Counted from the first letter of the stretch, positions 1-9,676 are shown. The stretch: 64,000 nt of DNA from an uncultured Rhizobium sp. (GCA_945952415.1 CAMFIF010000014.1:40168-104167); one strand, 5' to 3'. Notes: generated by a model from the sequence alone, not told the origin. Numbers and translations: made by a program.

Positions 1-162
1 ATGGCGGTGCGGACAGCGATCATGGAGCGCCCGCGCATTGCCCGCCTCGTCGCGGAAAAGAACCACGGGGCGGCCATCGACGAGGACCGGCAGCGGCTTC
101 TTCCGGAGGTTGCGGGAAAGGCCTACGGCCTGCCAGGGATGGGCGGGAGTGGGGTCGATCAC
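1..162 (-). CDS. Rieske [2Fe-2S] domain protein, N-terminal part
   Basis: Only the first 54 codons are inside the window; the gene runs off the left edge. It starts with GTG, which overlaps the stop codon of the gene at 159-1265 (GTGA), so the two are translationally coupled. The fragment contains a Trp-Gln-Ala-Val-Gly segment, a VDGRPVVLFRDEAGN-type strand pair and ends in C50-P-H52-R, the first half of the CxH cluster-binding motif of Rieske ferredoxins and ring-hydroxylating oxygenase alpha subunits. The second CxxH pair lies outside the window. It could be an oxygenase alpha subunit or a stand-alone Rieske protein; the fragment cannot decide. The Rieske fold assignment is fairly secure, the substrate unknown. 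Confidence 0.75.
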   Translation of the reverse strand, partial: MIDPTPAHPWQAVGLSRNLRKKPLPVLVDGRPVVLFRDEAGNARALHDRCPHRH

Positions 163-1265
163 AATTCGTATCTCTTCATCACGGGAACGGCTATACCGGC
201 AAGAAGCGCTTCCATCAGGCGGGTGCATGCTCTTTGCCGGAGCGGGAGATGCCTCACATAGGCGGCGGTATATTCGATGGCCGGCAGCGCGCCGCGGGTG
301 CGCTTGAAGCGCGCCGCGCCGGCGCTCATATTGTAGAGCAGGCGGCGCCTGCGGGCCTCCAGCATGCCGAAAACCACGAGCCGCCGGTAAAGGCCGATCT
401 CCTGCGGCAGGGCGCGATCATAACCGACGACAGGCGCGGTAAGCACATCGCCATCGGCAAAGAAACCGATCACCCCGTCCATTCGGCCTTCCGGCGATCG
501 CAGCACGTGGAACTCGATCAGGCCGCCTCGGTGCATTTCCTCCAGAAACAGGGACGTGTAATCCGGATTGAGCGGGGTGTATTTCTCTCGGTAGAGCTGG
601 CCGTAGAGATCGGCAATACGCGCGAAATCCGCGCTTTCGAGGCTTTCCGGACCGAAGACGCGGTAATCTCTCCTTTCGAGAAGCTTCAGATCGTTCTTCA
701 TGTCCCGGCGGATCGGCGGCAGCGCGTCGCGGCAATCATAGAGATAGACCTGGCGCGCGGGCAGAAGCCGATAGCCGAGGGCTCGGAAATCGGCGAGCGT
801 TTCGCGGTCGCTCCGGTCGTTGAGCGAGCGCCAGACCAGCGCATGGCGGGGATTTTCCCGCACCAGATTCTCGGTCATCCGGCCGAGCTCATGACGGGGC
901 AGGGCGCACCAGATATTGGTGGAAAGCAGCCAGTTGTTCCCCTGGACCTGCCGGTCAAGGCCGGTCGCAACGACGAGCGGCCGGGTGCAGGCGATGAGAA
1001 GGGCGAGCGCCTTCTTCAGCGCGGGGGCTGCTTCGAAATTGCGCAGCTCCTCCAGCGCATAATCGGCATAGGCCACCGTGGGTGAGCAGATATAGCAGGT
1101 GAGGCGGCCATCGGTGCGGGTGAGCGGCAAGGCCCCCAGCGGAGCCTCCGCCGCTTCCACGTCACATTCCAGGTTGCCGACCAGATGGGACATGGGACGG
1201 CCCGCGAGCACTGCCAGCAGCTGCCCGGCCCTGTTTCCGCCCTGCCTGTCCTCGGTGCCCATCAT
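159..1265 (-). CDS. GNAT-fold acyltransferase-like protein, function unknown
   Basis: A 368-residue soluble protein with no signal peptide or clear membrane segment. The C-terminal half (about residues 180-340) has the look of a GNAT/FemAB-like acyltransferase: a helix around a LYGQLYREKY segment, a strand with GVIGFFADGD, and a late helix rich in Arg before a Met-Ser-Ala-Gly-Ala-Ala-Arg-Phe-Lys segment. The N-terminal half has no family I recognise. Two adjacent ATG codons begin the frame after a GGCAGGG-like ribosome site. It is coupled by overlap to the Rieske gene that follows, so the two may act in one pathway, perhaps acylation and oxidation of a small molecule. That pathway is inference; the gene itself is clear. 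Confidence 0.65.
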   Translation of the reverse strand: MMGTEDRQGGNRAGQLLAVLAGRPMSHLVGNLECDVEAAEAPLGALPLTRTDGRLTCYICSPTVAYADYALEELRNFEAAPALKKALALLIACTRPLVVATGLDRQVQGNNWLLSTNIWCALPRHELGRMTENLVRENPRHALVWRSLNDRSDRETLADFRALGYRLLPARQVYLYDCRDALPPIRRDMKNDLKLLERRDYRVFGPESLESADFARIADLYGQLYREKYTPLNPDYTSLFLEEMHRGGLIEFHVLRSPEGRMDGVIGFFADGDVLTAPVVGYDRALPQEIGLYRRLVVFGMLEARRRRLLYNMSAGAARFKRTRGALPAIEYTAAYVRHLPLRQRACTRLMEALLAGIAVPVMKRYEL

Positions 1266-1403
1266 GCCCTGCCATTATCCCGCAGGCGTAAAGCTATAGC
1301 GGGTTGCCGCCGGTTCGGCCATCCCCGCGGGCCAGTCCCCGAGCGATGTAAATGGACCAGACCAATTTGGCGGAAAACTCCACCCGATTTTCAACCGGAT
1401 CGA

Positions 1404-1495
1404 TCATTTATGAAAATGAATTTCATTTATGCCGGTAAAAATGTGTTTTGTGTTGACGAGAGAGAAATTTTGCAGCAGGTTGACGAAAATAAATT
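1404..1495. promoter_or_regulatory. AT-rich repeats upstream of the Gfo/Idh/MocA-ABC operon
   Basis: In otherwise GC-rich DNA this stretch has a 9-bp direct repeat TCATTTATG at 1404-1412 and 1423-1431 (19-bp period, about two helical turns). It also has two related 13-mers, GAAAATGAATTTC at 1412-1424 and GAAAATAAATTAC at 1485-1497, 73 bp apart. The first is close to palindromic (10 of 13 positions). Similar GAAAAnAATTT words occur before ridA and the NTF2-like gene at 10178-10259. They may be operators for the RpiR-type regulator encoded at 10687-11553; this is inferred from similarity only. Confidence 0.4.
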
Positions 1496-1518
1496 ACGAA
1501 AATGGGGATGCAGACAGA

Positions 1519-2676
1519 ATGAAAGTGGGCATCATCGGCCTTGGTTTCCGCCTTGGCTATCTGGGCTATGTTTTCAAGGCCGTGGATCCGAGCTTCGAGA
1601 TCGTCGGCTATGTCGATCCGGAGCCGGCGGGGCTTCCCGGGCTTGAAGCGAAGGGCATTTCAGCCGGCAAGGCCTATGCGACGCCCGAGGAGCTGATTGC
1701 GGGCGAAAAGCTCGACCTCCTGATGATCGGCTCGCCGAACCACATGCATCTCGACCATATCCGCCTCGGGCTCGAGGCCGGCCTGAAAATCTTCTGCGAG
1801 AAGCCGGTCGTCACCACGATCGAGGAGAGCATCGAGCTTGCGCGCCTGATGAACCGTTATGGTCATGACCGGGTGCAGGTGGGTCTGGTGCTGCGCTATT
1901 CGCCGCTCTATCGCGACCTGCGCGCAATTCAGGCGGAAGGCAAGCTCGGCCATGTGGTCTCGATCGAGGCTGCAGAGCATATCGAACCCTATCACGGCGC
2001 TTTCTTCATGCGCGACTGGCGCCGCTATGGCCGCTATTCCGGCAGCTTCATGCTGGAGAAGTGCTGCCATGACCTCGACCTCTATAACGGCGTCATCGGT
2101 GCACGGCCGGAGCGGGTCGCAAGCTTCGGCGGCCGCAAGAGCTTCGTTCCGGAAAACGATCCGGCGCGCGAGGGCATCAATGATGTGGAGCTCTTCCACC
2201 GCAAGCCGTCCGGCTGGCTCGGCTCCGACAAGGTCTTCGACAGCGATGGCGACATCATCGATTACCAGGTCGCCATCGTCGAATATGCCAATGGCGTGGG
2301 CATGAACTTCCACACCAATCTCAACGTGCCCGACCAGTTCCGGCGCTTCGCCATCATGGGGTCGCGCGGCAAGGCGGAAGGCGATTTCGTCCGCGGCTAT
2401 CTGAATGTCCACGAGCAGCTGACCGGCAAGCATATTGTCGCCAATTCCTATAGCGCCACGGCCCTTTCGGAGCATTACGGCGCCGACGAGCAGATGGCGG
2501 CCGACCTGCTCGAAAATGCCCGTACGGGCGTTGCCCTGCCGGTCTCGACGCTCAATGCGCTGGAGGCCGGCATACTCGCCATGGCCATGGACGAGGCGCG
2601 CATGACGAAGAGCGTCATCGACCTGCGTCCGGTCTGGGACCGCTTCGACGAAGCGCTGCACGGCAAGGTGGGTTGA
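1519..2676 (+). CDS. Gfo/Idh/MocA family oxidoreductase
   Basis: A 385-residue NAD(P)-dependent dehydrogenase of the glucose-fructose oxidoreductase / inositol dehydrogenase family. Residues 1-120 form the Rossmann domain (GIIGLGFRLG at 4-13). The family EKP motif is at 94-96, with Lys95 the expected catalytic lysine. A second motif, EKCCHDLD around 180-187, places His184 and Asp187 in the sugar site. An upstream in-frame ATG at 1429 would add 30 residues of poor family fit, so I take the ATG at 1519, where the nucleotide fold begins. It is followed after 10 bases by two sugar permease genes. It is likely to oxidise or epimerise the sugar (or inositol-like) ligand of this transporter; the substrate is not readable from sequence. 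Confidence 0.88.
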   Translation: MKVGIIGLGFRLGYLGYVFKAVDPSFEIVGYVDPEPAGLPGLEAKGISAGKAYATPEELIAGEKLDLLMIGSPNHMHLDHIRLGLEAGLKIFCEKPVVTTIEESIELARLMNRYGHDRVQVGLVLRYSPLYRDLRAIQAEGKLGHVVSIEAAEHIEPYHGAFFMRDWRRYGRYSGSFMLEKCCHDLDLYNGVIGARPERVASFGGRKSFVPENDPAREGINDVELFHRKPSGWLGSDKVFDSDGDIIDYQVAIVEYANGVGMNFHTNLNVPDQFRRFAIMGSRGKAEGDFVRGYLNVHEQLTGKHIVANSYSATALSEHYGADEQMAADLLENARTGVALPVSTLNALEAGILAMAMDEARMTKSVIDLRPVWDRFDEALHGKVG

Positions 2677-2686
2677 GGAGGCGGCG

Positions 2687-3571
2687 ATGACGGTCAAGAG
2701 AAGCGCCACGATCTTTGCCTGGCTCCTGCTCCTTCCGGCGGTTCTCTATGTGGCTGTCATCGTGGCCTATCCGCTTGTCGATACCATCATTCTCTCCTTC
2801 ACCGATGCCTCGCTGAAGAAGGTGACAAACTGGGTGGGCTGGGCGAATTACGAGAAGATCTTCAAGCCCACCTTTGCGGAGGTCATCACCCGCACCTTCG
2901 TCTGGACCTTCTTTTCTGTCCTCTTCAAGATGATCATCGGCGTTTTCGGCGCCAGCATGCTGAATTCGGCGGTGCCGGGGCGGGCGCTCTTTCGGGTGCT
3001 CACCATGCCGCCATGGATCGTGCCGATGGCCATCGGCATCTTCATGTGGGGCTGGATGTATAATGGCCAGTTCGGCATGATCTCGGGCGTGCTGCAGAAC
3101 ATGGGCCTCGTCGACGGGCCGGTGGCCTTCCTCGCCTATGGCAGCACCGCCTTCTGGGCAACGATCATCACAGATGTGTGGATCGGCGTGCCGCTCGTCA
3201 CGCTCTACATGCTGGCCGCCATGCAGGCGATCCCGCAGGATCTCTACGAGGCCGCCTGGACCGATGGGGCGGGGCGCTTCTACCGGTTCCGGCGCATCAC
3301 CCTGCCGCTCATCCTGCCGGCGCTGATCACCATGTCCATGCTGTCGCTCATCGCCACCTTCAATTCCTTCGACATCATCTGGATCCTCACCCGCGGCGGC
3401 CCGAACGGCGACACGACCACGATGATCATCGACACCTACAAGACCGCCATCGGTTCCAAGAAATATGGCGAGGGCGCGGCGCGCGCGGTGCTGATCTGCA
3501 TCTTCCTGTCGCTCTTCTGCCTTGCCTATTTCCGGATCACCAGCCGCCTGACTTCGGGGGACCGCAAATGA
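2687..3571 (+). CDS. CUT1-type sugar ABC transporter permease (MalF/UgpA-like)
   Basis: A 294-residue inner-membrane protein with about six hydrophobic helices, the first at residues 8-32. The EAA loop that docks onto the ATPase is at about 188-205 (YEAAWTDGAG then FRRITLPLILP). Length and motif fit the MalF/UgpA/LacF branch of CUT1 importers that carry oligosaccharides, polyols or glycerol-phosphates. It follows the oxidoreductase gene by 10 bases, and its last codons overlap the next permease gene by 4 bases (ATGA). It should form a heterodimer with the product of 3568-4425. The specific substrate is unknown. Confidence 0.92.
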   Translation: MTVKRSATIFAWLLLLPAVLYVAVIVAYPLVDTIILSFTDASLKKVTNWVGWANYEKIFKPTFAEVITRTFVWTFFSVLFKMIIGVFGASMLNSAVPGRALFRVLTMPPWIVPMAIGIFMWGWMYNGQFGMISGVLQNMGLVDGPVAFLAYGSTAFWATIITDVWIGVPLVTLYMLAAMQAIPQDLYEAAWTDGAGRFYRFRRITLPLILPALITMSMLSLIATFNSFDIIWILTRGGPNGDTTTMIIDTYKTAIGSKKYGEGAARAVLICIFLSLFCLAYFRITSRLTSGDRK

Positions 3572-4425
3572 AAACCTCCCAGATGATCGCCCGCTACAAG
3601 TGGTACGAGATCGTGGGCATCTATGCCGGGATCTTCGTCTTCCTGTCCTTCGTGCTCGCGCCCTTCGTCGAAGGGTTCCTGGTGTCGCTGAAGCCGCTCG
3701 GGCTGCTGTTTTCCTCGCCCTATCGCTTCTGGCCGGAAAACGGATCCTTCCGGGCCTATGTGACCATGTGGGAAAGCGTGCCGGGCTTCGGCTGGTACAT
3801 CTTCAATTCCTTCTTCATCTCCTCGGTGGTGACGGTGATCGTCCTCGTCATCGTCGTGCCGGCCGCCTATGCCTTTGCCCGCTTCGAATTTCGGGGCAGC
3901 GGGGTTCTGCTCGGCGCGTTCCTGGCGGTCAACATGTTCTCCGGTGCGGTGCTTCTCATCCCGCTCTTCCGGCTGATGCGCAATTTCGGCGTGCTGAACA
4001 CCTATTTCGCGATGATCGTGCCCGGCGTCGCCTTTCTCATTCCCTCGGCCATCTGGCTCCTGCGTACCTACATGATGCGCATCCCGAAGGAGCTCGATGA
4101 GGCCGCCTTCGTCGATGGGGCGAGCTATTTCTATACGCTGCGCCGCGTGATCCTGCCGATTGCCATGCCCGGCATCACCGTCGTGGCGATCACCACCTTC
4201 ATCGGCGCCTATGCCCAGCAATTCATCTTCGCGCTCACCTTCAACTCGAAGACCGAATACATGCCGCTTCCGGTCGGACTGTTTGCCTATTTCGGGCGGC
4301 AGGAAGTGGTGTGGAACGAGCTCATGGCTGCAAGCTTCGTCGGCATTGCACCCGCCATGATCCTCATCTTCCTGATGCAACGCTATCTCGTCGCCGGTCT
4401 CACGGCCGGCGCCGTGAAACAGTAG
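3568..4425 (+). CDS. CUT1-type sugar ABC transporter permease (MalG/UgpE-like)
   Basis: A 285-residue inner-membrane protein with about six transmembrane helices, beginning at residues 14-40. The EAA motif is at about 178-200 (DEAAFVDGAS followed by LRRVILPIAMPG). It is the MalG-type partner of the preceding permease. The ATG at 3568 overlaps the upstream TGA, so the two subunits are probably translated in equal amounts. The frame is open further upstream, but those codons lie inside the previous gene and have no membrane character. Confidence 0.92.
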   Translation: MKTSQMIARYKWYEIVGIYAGIFVFLSFVLAPFVEGFLVSLKPLGLLFSSPYRFWPENGSFRAYVTMWESVPGFGWYIFNSFFISSVVTVIVLVIVVPAAYAFARFEFRGSGVLLGAFLAVNMFSGAVLLIPLFRLMRNFGVLNTYFAMIVPGVAFLIPSAIWLLRTYMMRIPKELDEAAFVDGASYFYTLRRVILPIAMPGITVVAITTFIGAYAQQFIFALTFNSKTEYMPLPVGLFAYFGRQEVVWNELMAASFVGIAPAMILIFLMQRYLVAGLTAGAVKQ

Positions 4426-4463
4426 TCACCGAACATAAGCTTCAAAAGCAAGGGGAACTGACC

Positions 4464-5681
4464 ATGACTAAGACACTATCACTTCTCGCAGGCAGCCTGG
4501 TGCTTCTCGCCAGCACTGCCATGCCGACGCTGGCGGAGGACAAGGAACTCTCCTTCATCGTCTGCGGCGACACCATGAACAAGGTGCAGGAACGGGTGAT
4601 GCACGAATGGGAAGCCAAGAATCCGGGCTACAAGGTCAAGCCTGAAGTCGTGGGCTGGGACCAGTGCCAGGACAAGGTGACCACGCTTGCCGCTGCCGGC
4701 ACGCCGGTTTCGCTCGCCTATGTTGGCTCGCGCACCCTGAAGGAATTCGCCAGCAATGACCTGATCGTTCCGATCGAGATGTCGGATGCGGAAAAGGGTG
4801 CCTATTATCCGAACATCGTCGATACGGTCACCTTCGAGGGCAAGCAGTGGGGCGTTCCGGTCGCCTTCTCCACCAAGGCGCTCTACTGGAACAAGGACCT
4901 CTTCAAGCAGGCCGGCCTCGATCCGGAAACGCCGCCGAAGACCTGGGACGAAGAGCTGCAGATGGCCAAGACCATCAAGGAAAAGACCGGCGTTCCGGGC
5001 TTCGGCGTGGTCGCCAAGACCTTCGACAACACCATGCACCAGTTCCTGCACTGGGTTTATACCAACAATGGTTCTGTCATCGACAAGGACGGCAAGATCA
5101 CCCTCGACAGCCCGCAGAACCTGGCGGCCCTGACCGCGCTCAAGAACATCGTTCCCTATGCGGAAGAAGGCCCGACCGCCTATGAGCAGAACGAAGTGCG
5201 CGCAATCTTCCTCGACGGCAAGGTCGCGATGATCCAGGCTTCCGTCGGCGCCGTCGTGCGTCTGGCTGATACCAAGATCAACTGGGGTGTCACCAACCTG
5301 CCGCTCGGGCCCGATGCCAAGGGCCCCGGCACGCTCCTGATCACGGACAGCCTTGCGGTCTTCAAGGGCACGGGCGTCGAGGACAAGGCGACCGATCTCG
5401 CCAAGTTCCTGACCGCACCGGCCGCGCAGTTCGAATATGAACTGTCCGAAGGTCTCACCCCGTTGCGCCCGAGCGCGGACGTGGACAAGCTGGTTGCCGA
5501 AAAGCCCTACTGGAAGCCTTTCATCGAGGGTATCTCCTATGGTGGTCCGGAGCCGCTCTTCACCGATTACAAGAACTTCCAGAATTCGATGATTTCCATG
5601 GTCCAGTCCGTCGTGACCGGCCAGGCGGAACCGGCTGACGCCCTGAAGAAGGCTGCAGCCGAAATCGAAGAGTTCAAGTAA
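4464..5681 (+). CDS. CUT1-type sugar ABC transporter substrate-binding protein
   Basis: A 405-residue periplasmic solute-binding protein of the MalE/UgpB class (family 1 extracellular solute-binding). Residues 1-24 are a signal peptide with a likely cleavage after TLA24. The mature protein has typical landmarks: VxPEVVGWDQ early, GVPVAFSTKALYWNKDLF in the middle, and a KAAAEIEEF C-terminal helix. The start ATG follows a GGGGA ribosome site by about 6 bases. It comes 38 bases after the second permease gene. A strong stem-loop follows at 5696-5725, which could stabilise the transcript and raise binding-protein yield relative to the ATPase. Ligand not identifiable. Confidence 0.93.
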   Translation: MTKTLSLLAGSLVLLASTAMPTLAEDKELSFIVCGDTMNKVQERVMHEWEAKNPGYKVKPEVVGWDQCQDKVTTLAAAGTPVSLAYVGSRTLKEFASNDLIVPIEMSDAEKGAYYPNIVDTVTFEGKQWGVPVAFSTKALYWNKDLFKQAGLDPETPPKTWDEELQMAKTIKEKTGVPGFGVVAKTFDNTMHQFLHWVYTNNGSVIDKDGKITLDSPQNLAALTALKNIVPYAEEGPTAYEQNEVRAIFLDGKVAMIQASVGAVVRLADTKINWGVTNLPLGPDAKGPGTLLITDSLAVFKGTGVEDKATDLAKFLTAPAAQFEYELSEGLTPLRPSADVDKLVAEKPYWKPFIEGISYGGPEPLFTDYKNFQNSMISMVQSVVTGQAEPADALKKAAAEIEEFK

Positions 5682-5695
5682 GATCGTTTGCGGAC

Positions 5696-5725
5696 GGGCG
5701 GCCGCCGGGCAACCGGCGGTCGCCC
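5696..5725 (+). other. Strong intra-operon stem-loop after the binding-protein gene
   Basis: Arms 5696-5708 (GGGCGGCCGCCGG) and 5713-5725 pair over 13 bp with one G-U pair, closed by a GCAA (GNRA-type) tetraloop. There is no following T-run, so it is more likely an RNA-stabilising or processing hairpin than a full terminator. It lies between the binding-protein gene and the ATPase gene. Confidence 0.6.
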
Positions 5726-5767
5726 TCACCCCGGAAGAGGGGAAGCCGCCAATCGCGGGAGCGGATA

Positions 5768-6907
<1,140 letters not shown>

Positions 6908-6944
6908 GGGCGTCGGGCTCCTCAGGGCCGTCCCGGAAAAGATT

Positions 6945-6975
6945 GGGGGAGATTGCGGATGCCCGCATCTCCCCC
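6945..6975. terminator. Hairpin between convergent operons
   Basis: Arms 6945-6958 and 6963-6975 (GGGGGAGATTGCGG against CCGCATCTCCCCC) form about 13 pairs with a single-base bulge and a 4-base loop. On the minus strand the arm is followed by a T-rich stretch, AATCTTTTCC. It sits between the rightward ATPase gene and the leftward PLP-enzyme gene, so it probably terminates both directions. Confidence 0.6.
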
Positions 6976-7015
6976 TCTTCATGCTCGATTGCCGGTTTCA
7001 GCCCCGTAGCGCGTC

Positions 7016-8113
7016 CTACCAGACGAGGCCGCGGGCTGCGACGGGCTCCACCCGGGTCACGATGCCGTCCCGGTGGAAGACCATGGTGTCGAAGAGGTTC
7101 GAGACGACGCAGGTATGGTTGGGAATGATGCGGATCTTCTCGCCGATTGCCGGCCGCGCGGTGCAGGCCGAAAGGTCGAGGACGCCATGCTCCTCCGAGA
7201 GCGTCGTGATCTTTGCCTCCGGATAGTCGACCACATGGCCGTAATCGGAAAAGCCGAGTAGGTCCGAGGTCAGAGCCTTCGACCCTGCATCGATCACCGC
7301 GCGGTTCTCGGTCGGCCGGGAGACGACGGTCGCGAGGATCTGCATGGCGCAATCCTCGAAGCCGCAATGGCCGGCGCGGACCATGGACCGGTCATTATAT
7401 ATGTAGGTGCCGGCCCGGTGCTCGGTGGCTGCGGGCACGAGATGGGCCTCGAACAGGCTCGGCGTGCCGCCATTGCTGATGATCGGGCAGGGCAGGCCGG
7501 CCGCTTCCAGAAGGGCCAGCGTGCGCTCCAGAAATGCCTGCACCGCCTCATGGCCGCCGGGGCGGGGATAGGTTAGCAATCCGCCGAAGACGAGGCCCGG
7601 GGCGCGGGCAATGCGGCCGGCGAGCTCTGCCGCCTCTCCCGGCGTCTGGACACCGCAGCGGCCGCCGCCCGTGTCGCATTCCACCAGCACCGGCAAGGGT
7701 TTTACCGCAGCGAATACGGCGGACAGACCGTCAATCGTGACGGCGCTGTCCGCCACCACCTTCAGACCTCCGATCCGCGCATGAAGAGCCGCCAGGCGCT
7801 CATGCTTTTCGGAACCAAGAATGTTGAAGGTGATGAGAATGTCGTCGAAGCCCGCCGCGGCGAAGACTTCCGCCTCGGTGATCTTCTGGCAGTTGATGCC
7901 GCGGGCGCCTGCCTTCACCTGCTGTTCGGCAAGGGCCGGGATCTTGTGCGTCTTGATATGGGGGCGGAAGAGAAGTCCATGGGCATCCATATAGGCCTGG
8001 ACGCGCTCGATGTTCCGGGCGAGGCGGCCCTCGTCGATGACGGGGCGGGGTGTCGATAAAGCGTCGATGGCCTGGCCCGGACGGGCCACTTCCTGAAATT
8101 CCGTGCCTGTCAT
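7016..8113 (-). CDS. Fold-type III PLP enzyme, DSD1 / D-threonine aldolase family
   Basis: A 365-residue enzyme of the alanine-racemase-like (fold III) family that includes D-threonine aldolase, eukaryotic D-serine dehydratase and D-threo-3-hydroxyaspartate dehydratase. The PLP lysine is Lys54 in RPHIKTHK. The C-terminal metal site reads NHTC, giving His333-x-Cys335. D-threonine aldolases usually have His-x-Asp here, and zinc D-serine dehydratases His-x-Cys, so a dehydratase role is favoured (family knowledge, not proven). The ATG at 8113 is chosen; a TTG at 8119 overlapping the upstream stop is an alternative. Last gene of the leftward NTF2-like/MlrC operon; a RidA gene stands across the divergent promoter. 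Confidence 0.85.
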   Translation of the reverse strand: MTGTEFQEVARPGQAIDALSTPRPVIDEGRLARNIERVQAYMDAHGLLFRPHIKTHKIPALAEQQVKAGARGINCQKITEAEVFAAAGFDDILITFNILGSEKHERLAALHARIGGLKVVADSAVTIDGLSAVFAAVKPLPVLVECDTGGGRCGVQTPGEAAELAGRIARAPGLVFGGLLTYPRPGGHEAVQAFLERTLALLEAAGLPCPIISNGGTPSLFEAHLVPAATEHRAGTYIYNDRSMVRAGHCGFEDCAMQILATVVSRPTENRAVIDAGSKALTSDLLGFSDYGHVVDYPEAKITTLSEEHGVLDLSACTARPAIGEKIRIIPNHTCVVSNLFDTMVFHRDGIVTRVEPVAARGLVW

Positions 8114-8115
8114 CC

Positions 8116-9591
8116 TCAAGCGGTCCTTGTCCCGAGCCCATGGGGATCTTCGACCATGGGCCAGATTGTCTTCGGCGCGCGCCGATAGGGCGTGCGGGCG
8201 GGATTATTGGGATAGGGCGTTCCGGCGGAGCAGTAAATGATTTCCGACGCAATCCGGGAGAAGGACGCATAGAAATGATTGGTGGATTTGATCACCAGGA
8301 TCTTGCGGGTGCGGGGATCGATACCCATGGCGGAAAACAGGCTCGGATCGAAGCTCTGGGCGCGGGTGGAATTGAGGATGATCTCGATGCCATTCATGGT
8401 GATCAGCGCCGAATCGCCAAAGGGCGCATAGCTTTCGCCGAAGCGCATTTCGGCATTCTCCACCAGCTTCACCACCTTTACATGCCCGTCGATAGGATTG
8501 CCGGTGCCGGGCGCTGACTTGGCGCCGAAACGGAGCGGAATTTCGGCCCCTTCGCCGGCGGCCATGCAGATCTTCACCGCCATGGGATCCCAGATGGTTC
8601 CGATGGCGGTTTCGGTTGCGCCCGCTGCCAGCAATTCCGCCAGAAGCACCGTGGCATCCCCGGCCGTGCCGCCGCCCGGATTGTCCCAGACATCGGCAAT
8701 GACGACCGGCCAGGCGGTGGCCTGAAGGGCCTGCTTCACGGCGGTCCTCTCATCGACTTGGGGCATGATGAAGGTGCCGCGCTTGGAAAAGAGCTCCAGC
8801 CCCAGCCTGCGGGCAAGTGCATCTCCCTTTTCGCGCCGGTCATTGGTGACAACAAGCATCTTCGTGCCCATTTCCGGCACGTCGCCGGCCATGAAGCCAT
8901 GGACGACCGAAATGGAGAGAATGTCGGGATCCTGTCGTTCGATCTCCATCAGGAGGTCCACGAAGGAGCGCATCGGATCGCGGGAGGTGGGATAGACATC
9001 GATCATCCGGCAGTCGAAAACGGACATGACGGGCCTTACTTGTCCTTCCAGTGTATCGACAGCAATCCGCCACAGGTCTTCCGCGCGGTCTACGAAGTCC
9101 GTATGGGGGAATTCCTTGAAATAGACGAAGACATTGGCCGCCTCCAACCGGCGGGCGGTGAGGTGGCTGTGGGGATCGAGTTCGGCGGCGATCAGCACGT
9201 CCGGGCCGACCAGCGCGCGGATGCGGGAGAGAATGTCGCCCTCCGTATCCTCGTAACCGGAGGCGACCATGGCACCGTGCAGGCCAAGCACCACCGCATC
9301 GACGGGCAGTGCGGCCTCAAGCTGGCCGAGGACTTCGTCCCTCAGGCTCTCATAGGCCTGCCGGTTGACGAGGCCTGCGGGATCGGCCCAGGCGGCGGTG
9401 CCTTCGATCAGCGTCCAGCCCTTTTCCCGGCAGACCCGGCGACCGACGGTGATCGGGGCGGAACAGAGGGTCGGGGTTTCGGGATGGGTTCCGGGCGGTG
9501 CGTAAAGCGAGGCCTCGAAGGCTTTCCTGTCCACGCAGATCGGGGAGAAGGTGTTGGTCTCGGTCGCAAGCGCCGCCGTGAAAATCCGCAC
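8116..9591 (-). CDS. M81 family metallopeptidase (MlrC-like)
   Basis: A 491-residue protein of the M81 family, named after MlrC of the microcystin-degradation cluster. It begins with a GTG and the typical RIFTAALATETNTFSP opening. Likely metal or active-site residues are His105 in LHGAM and Asp139/His141 in LDPHSH. The C-terminal domain contains DVWDNPGGG, also typical. It overlaps the start region of the downstream PLP-enzyme gene. Most M81 members outside microcystin degraders sit in small-molecule catabolic operons, so the real substrate is probably a small amide or amino-acid conjugate rather than a protein; that is inference from context. Confidence 0.88.
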   Translation of the reverse strand: MRIFTAALATETNTFSPICVDRKAFEASLYAPPGTHPETPTLCSAPITVGRRVCREKGWTLIEGTAAWADPAGLVNRQAYESLRDEVLGQLEAALPVDAVVLGLHGAMVASGYEDTEGDILSRIRALVGPDVLIAAELDPHSHLTARRLEAANVFVYFKEFPHTDFVDRAEDLWRIAVDTLEGQVRPVMSVFDCRMIDVYPTSRDPMRSFVDLLMEIERQDPDILSISVVHGFMAGDVPEMGTKMLVVTNDRREKGDALARRLGLELFSKRGTFIMPQVDERTAVKQALQATAWPVVIADVWDNPGGGTAGDATVLLAELLAAGATETAIGTIWDPMAVKICMAAGEGAEIPLRFGAKSAPGTGNPIDGHVKVVKLVENAEMRFGESYAPFGDSALITMNGIEIILNSTRAQSFDPSLFSAMGIDPRTRKILVIKSTNHFYASFSRIASEIIYCSAGTPYPNNPARTPYRRAPKTIWPMVEDPHGLGTRTA

Positions 9592-9676
9592 GTCTCAAGC
9601 CTTTTGTTGTCTCAGATTTTGCCGCTGCGGGTCCGCAGGCACGCTCCCGCGGACCGGCCGATCAGGTTTCGGCGTT

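Noticed and set aside
1355..1364. GACCAGACCA direct repeat that resembles half of a GntR-type TGGTC operator.
   Set aside because: Only about half of the positions are symmetric and no GntR-family gene is nearby.
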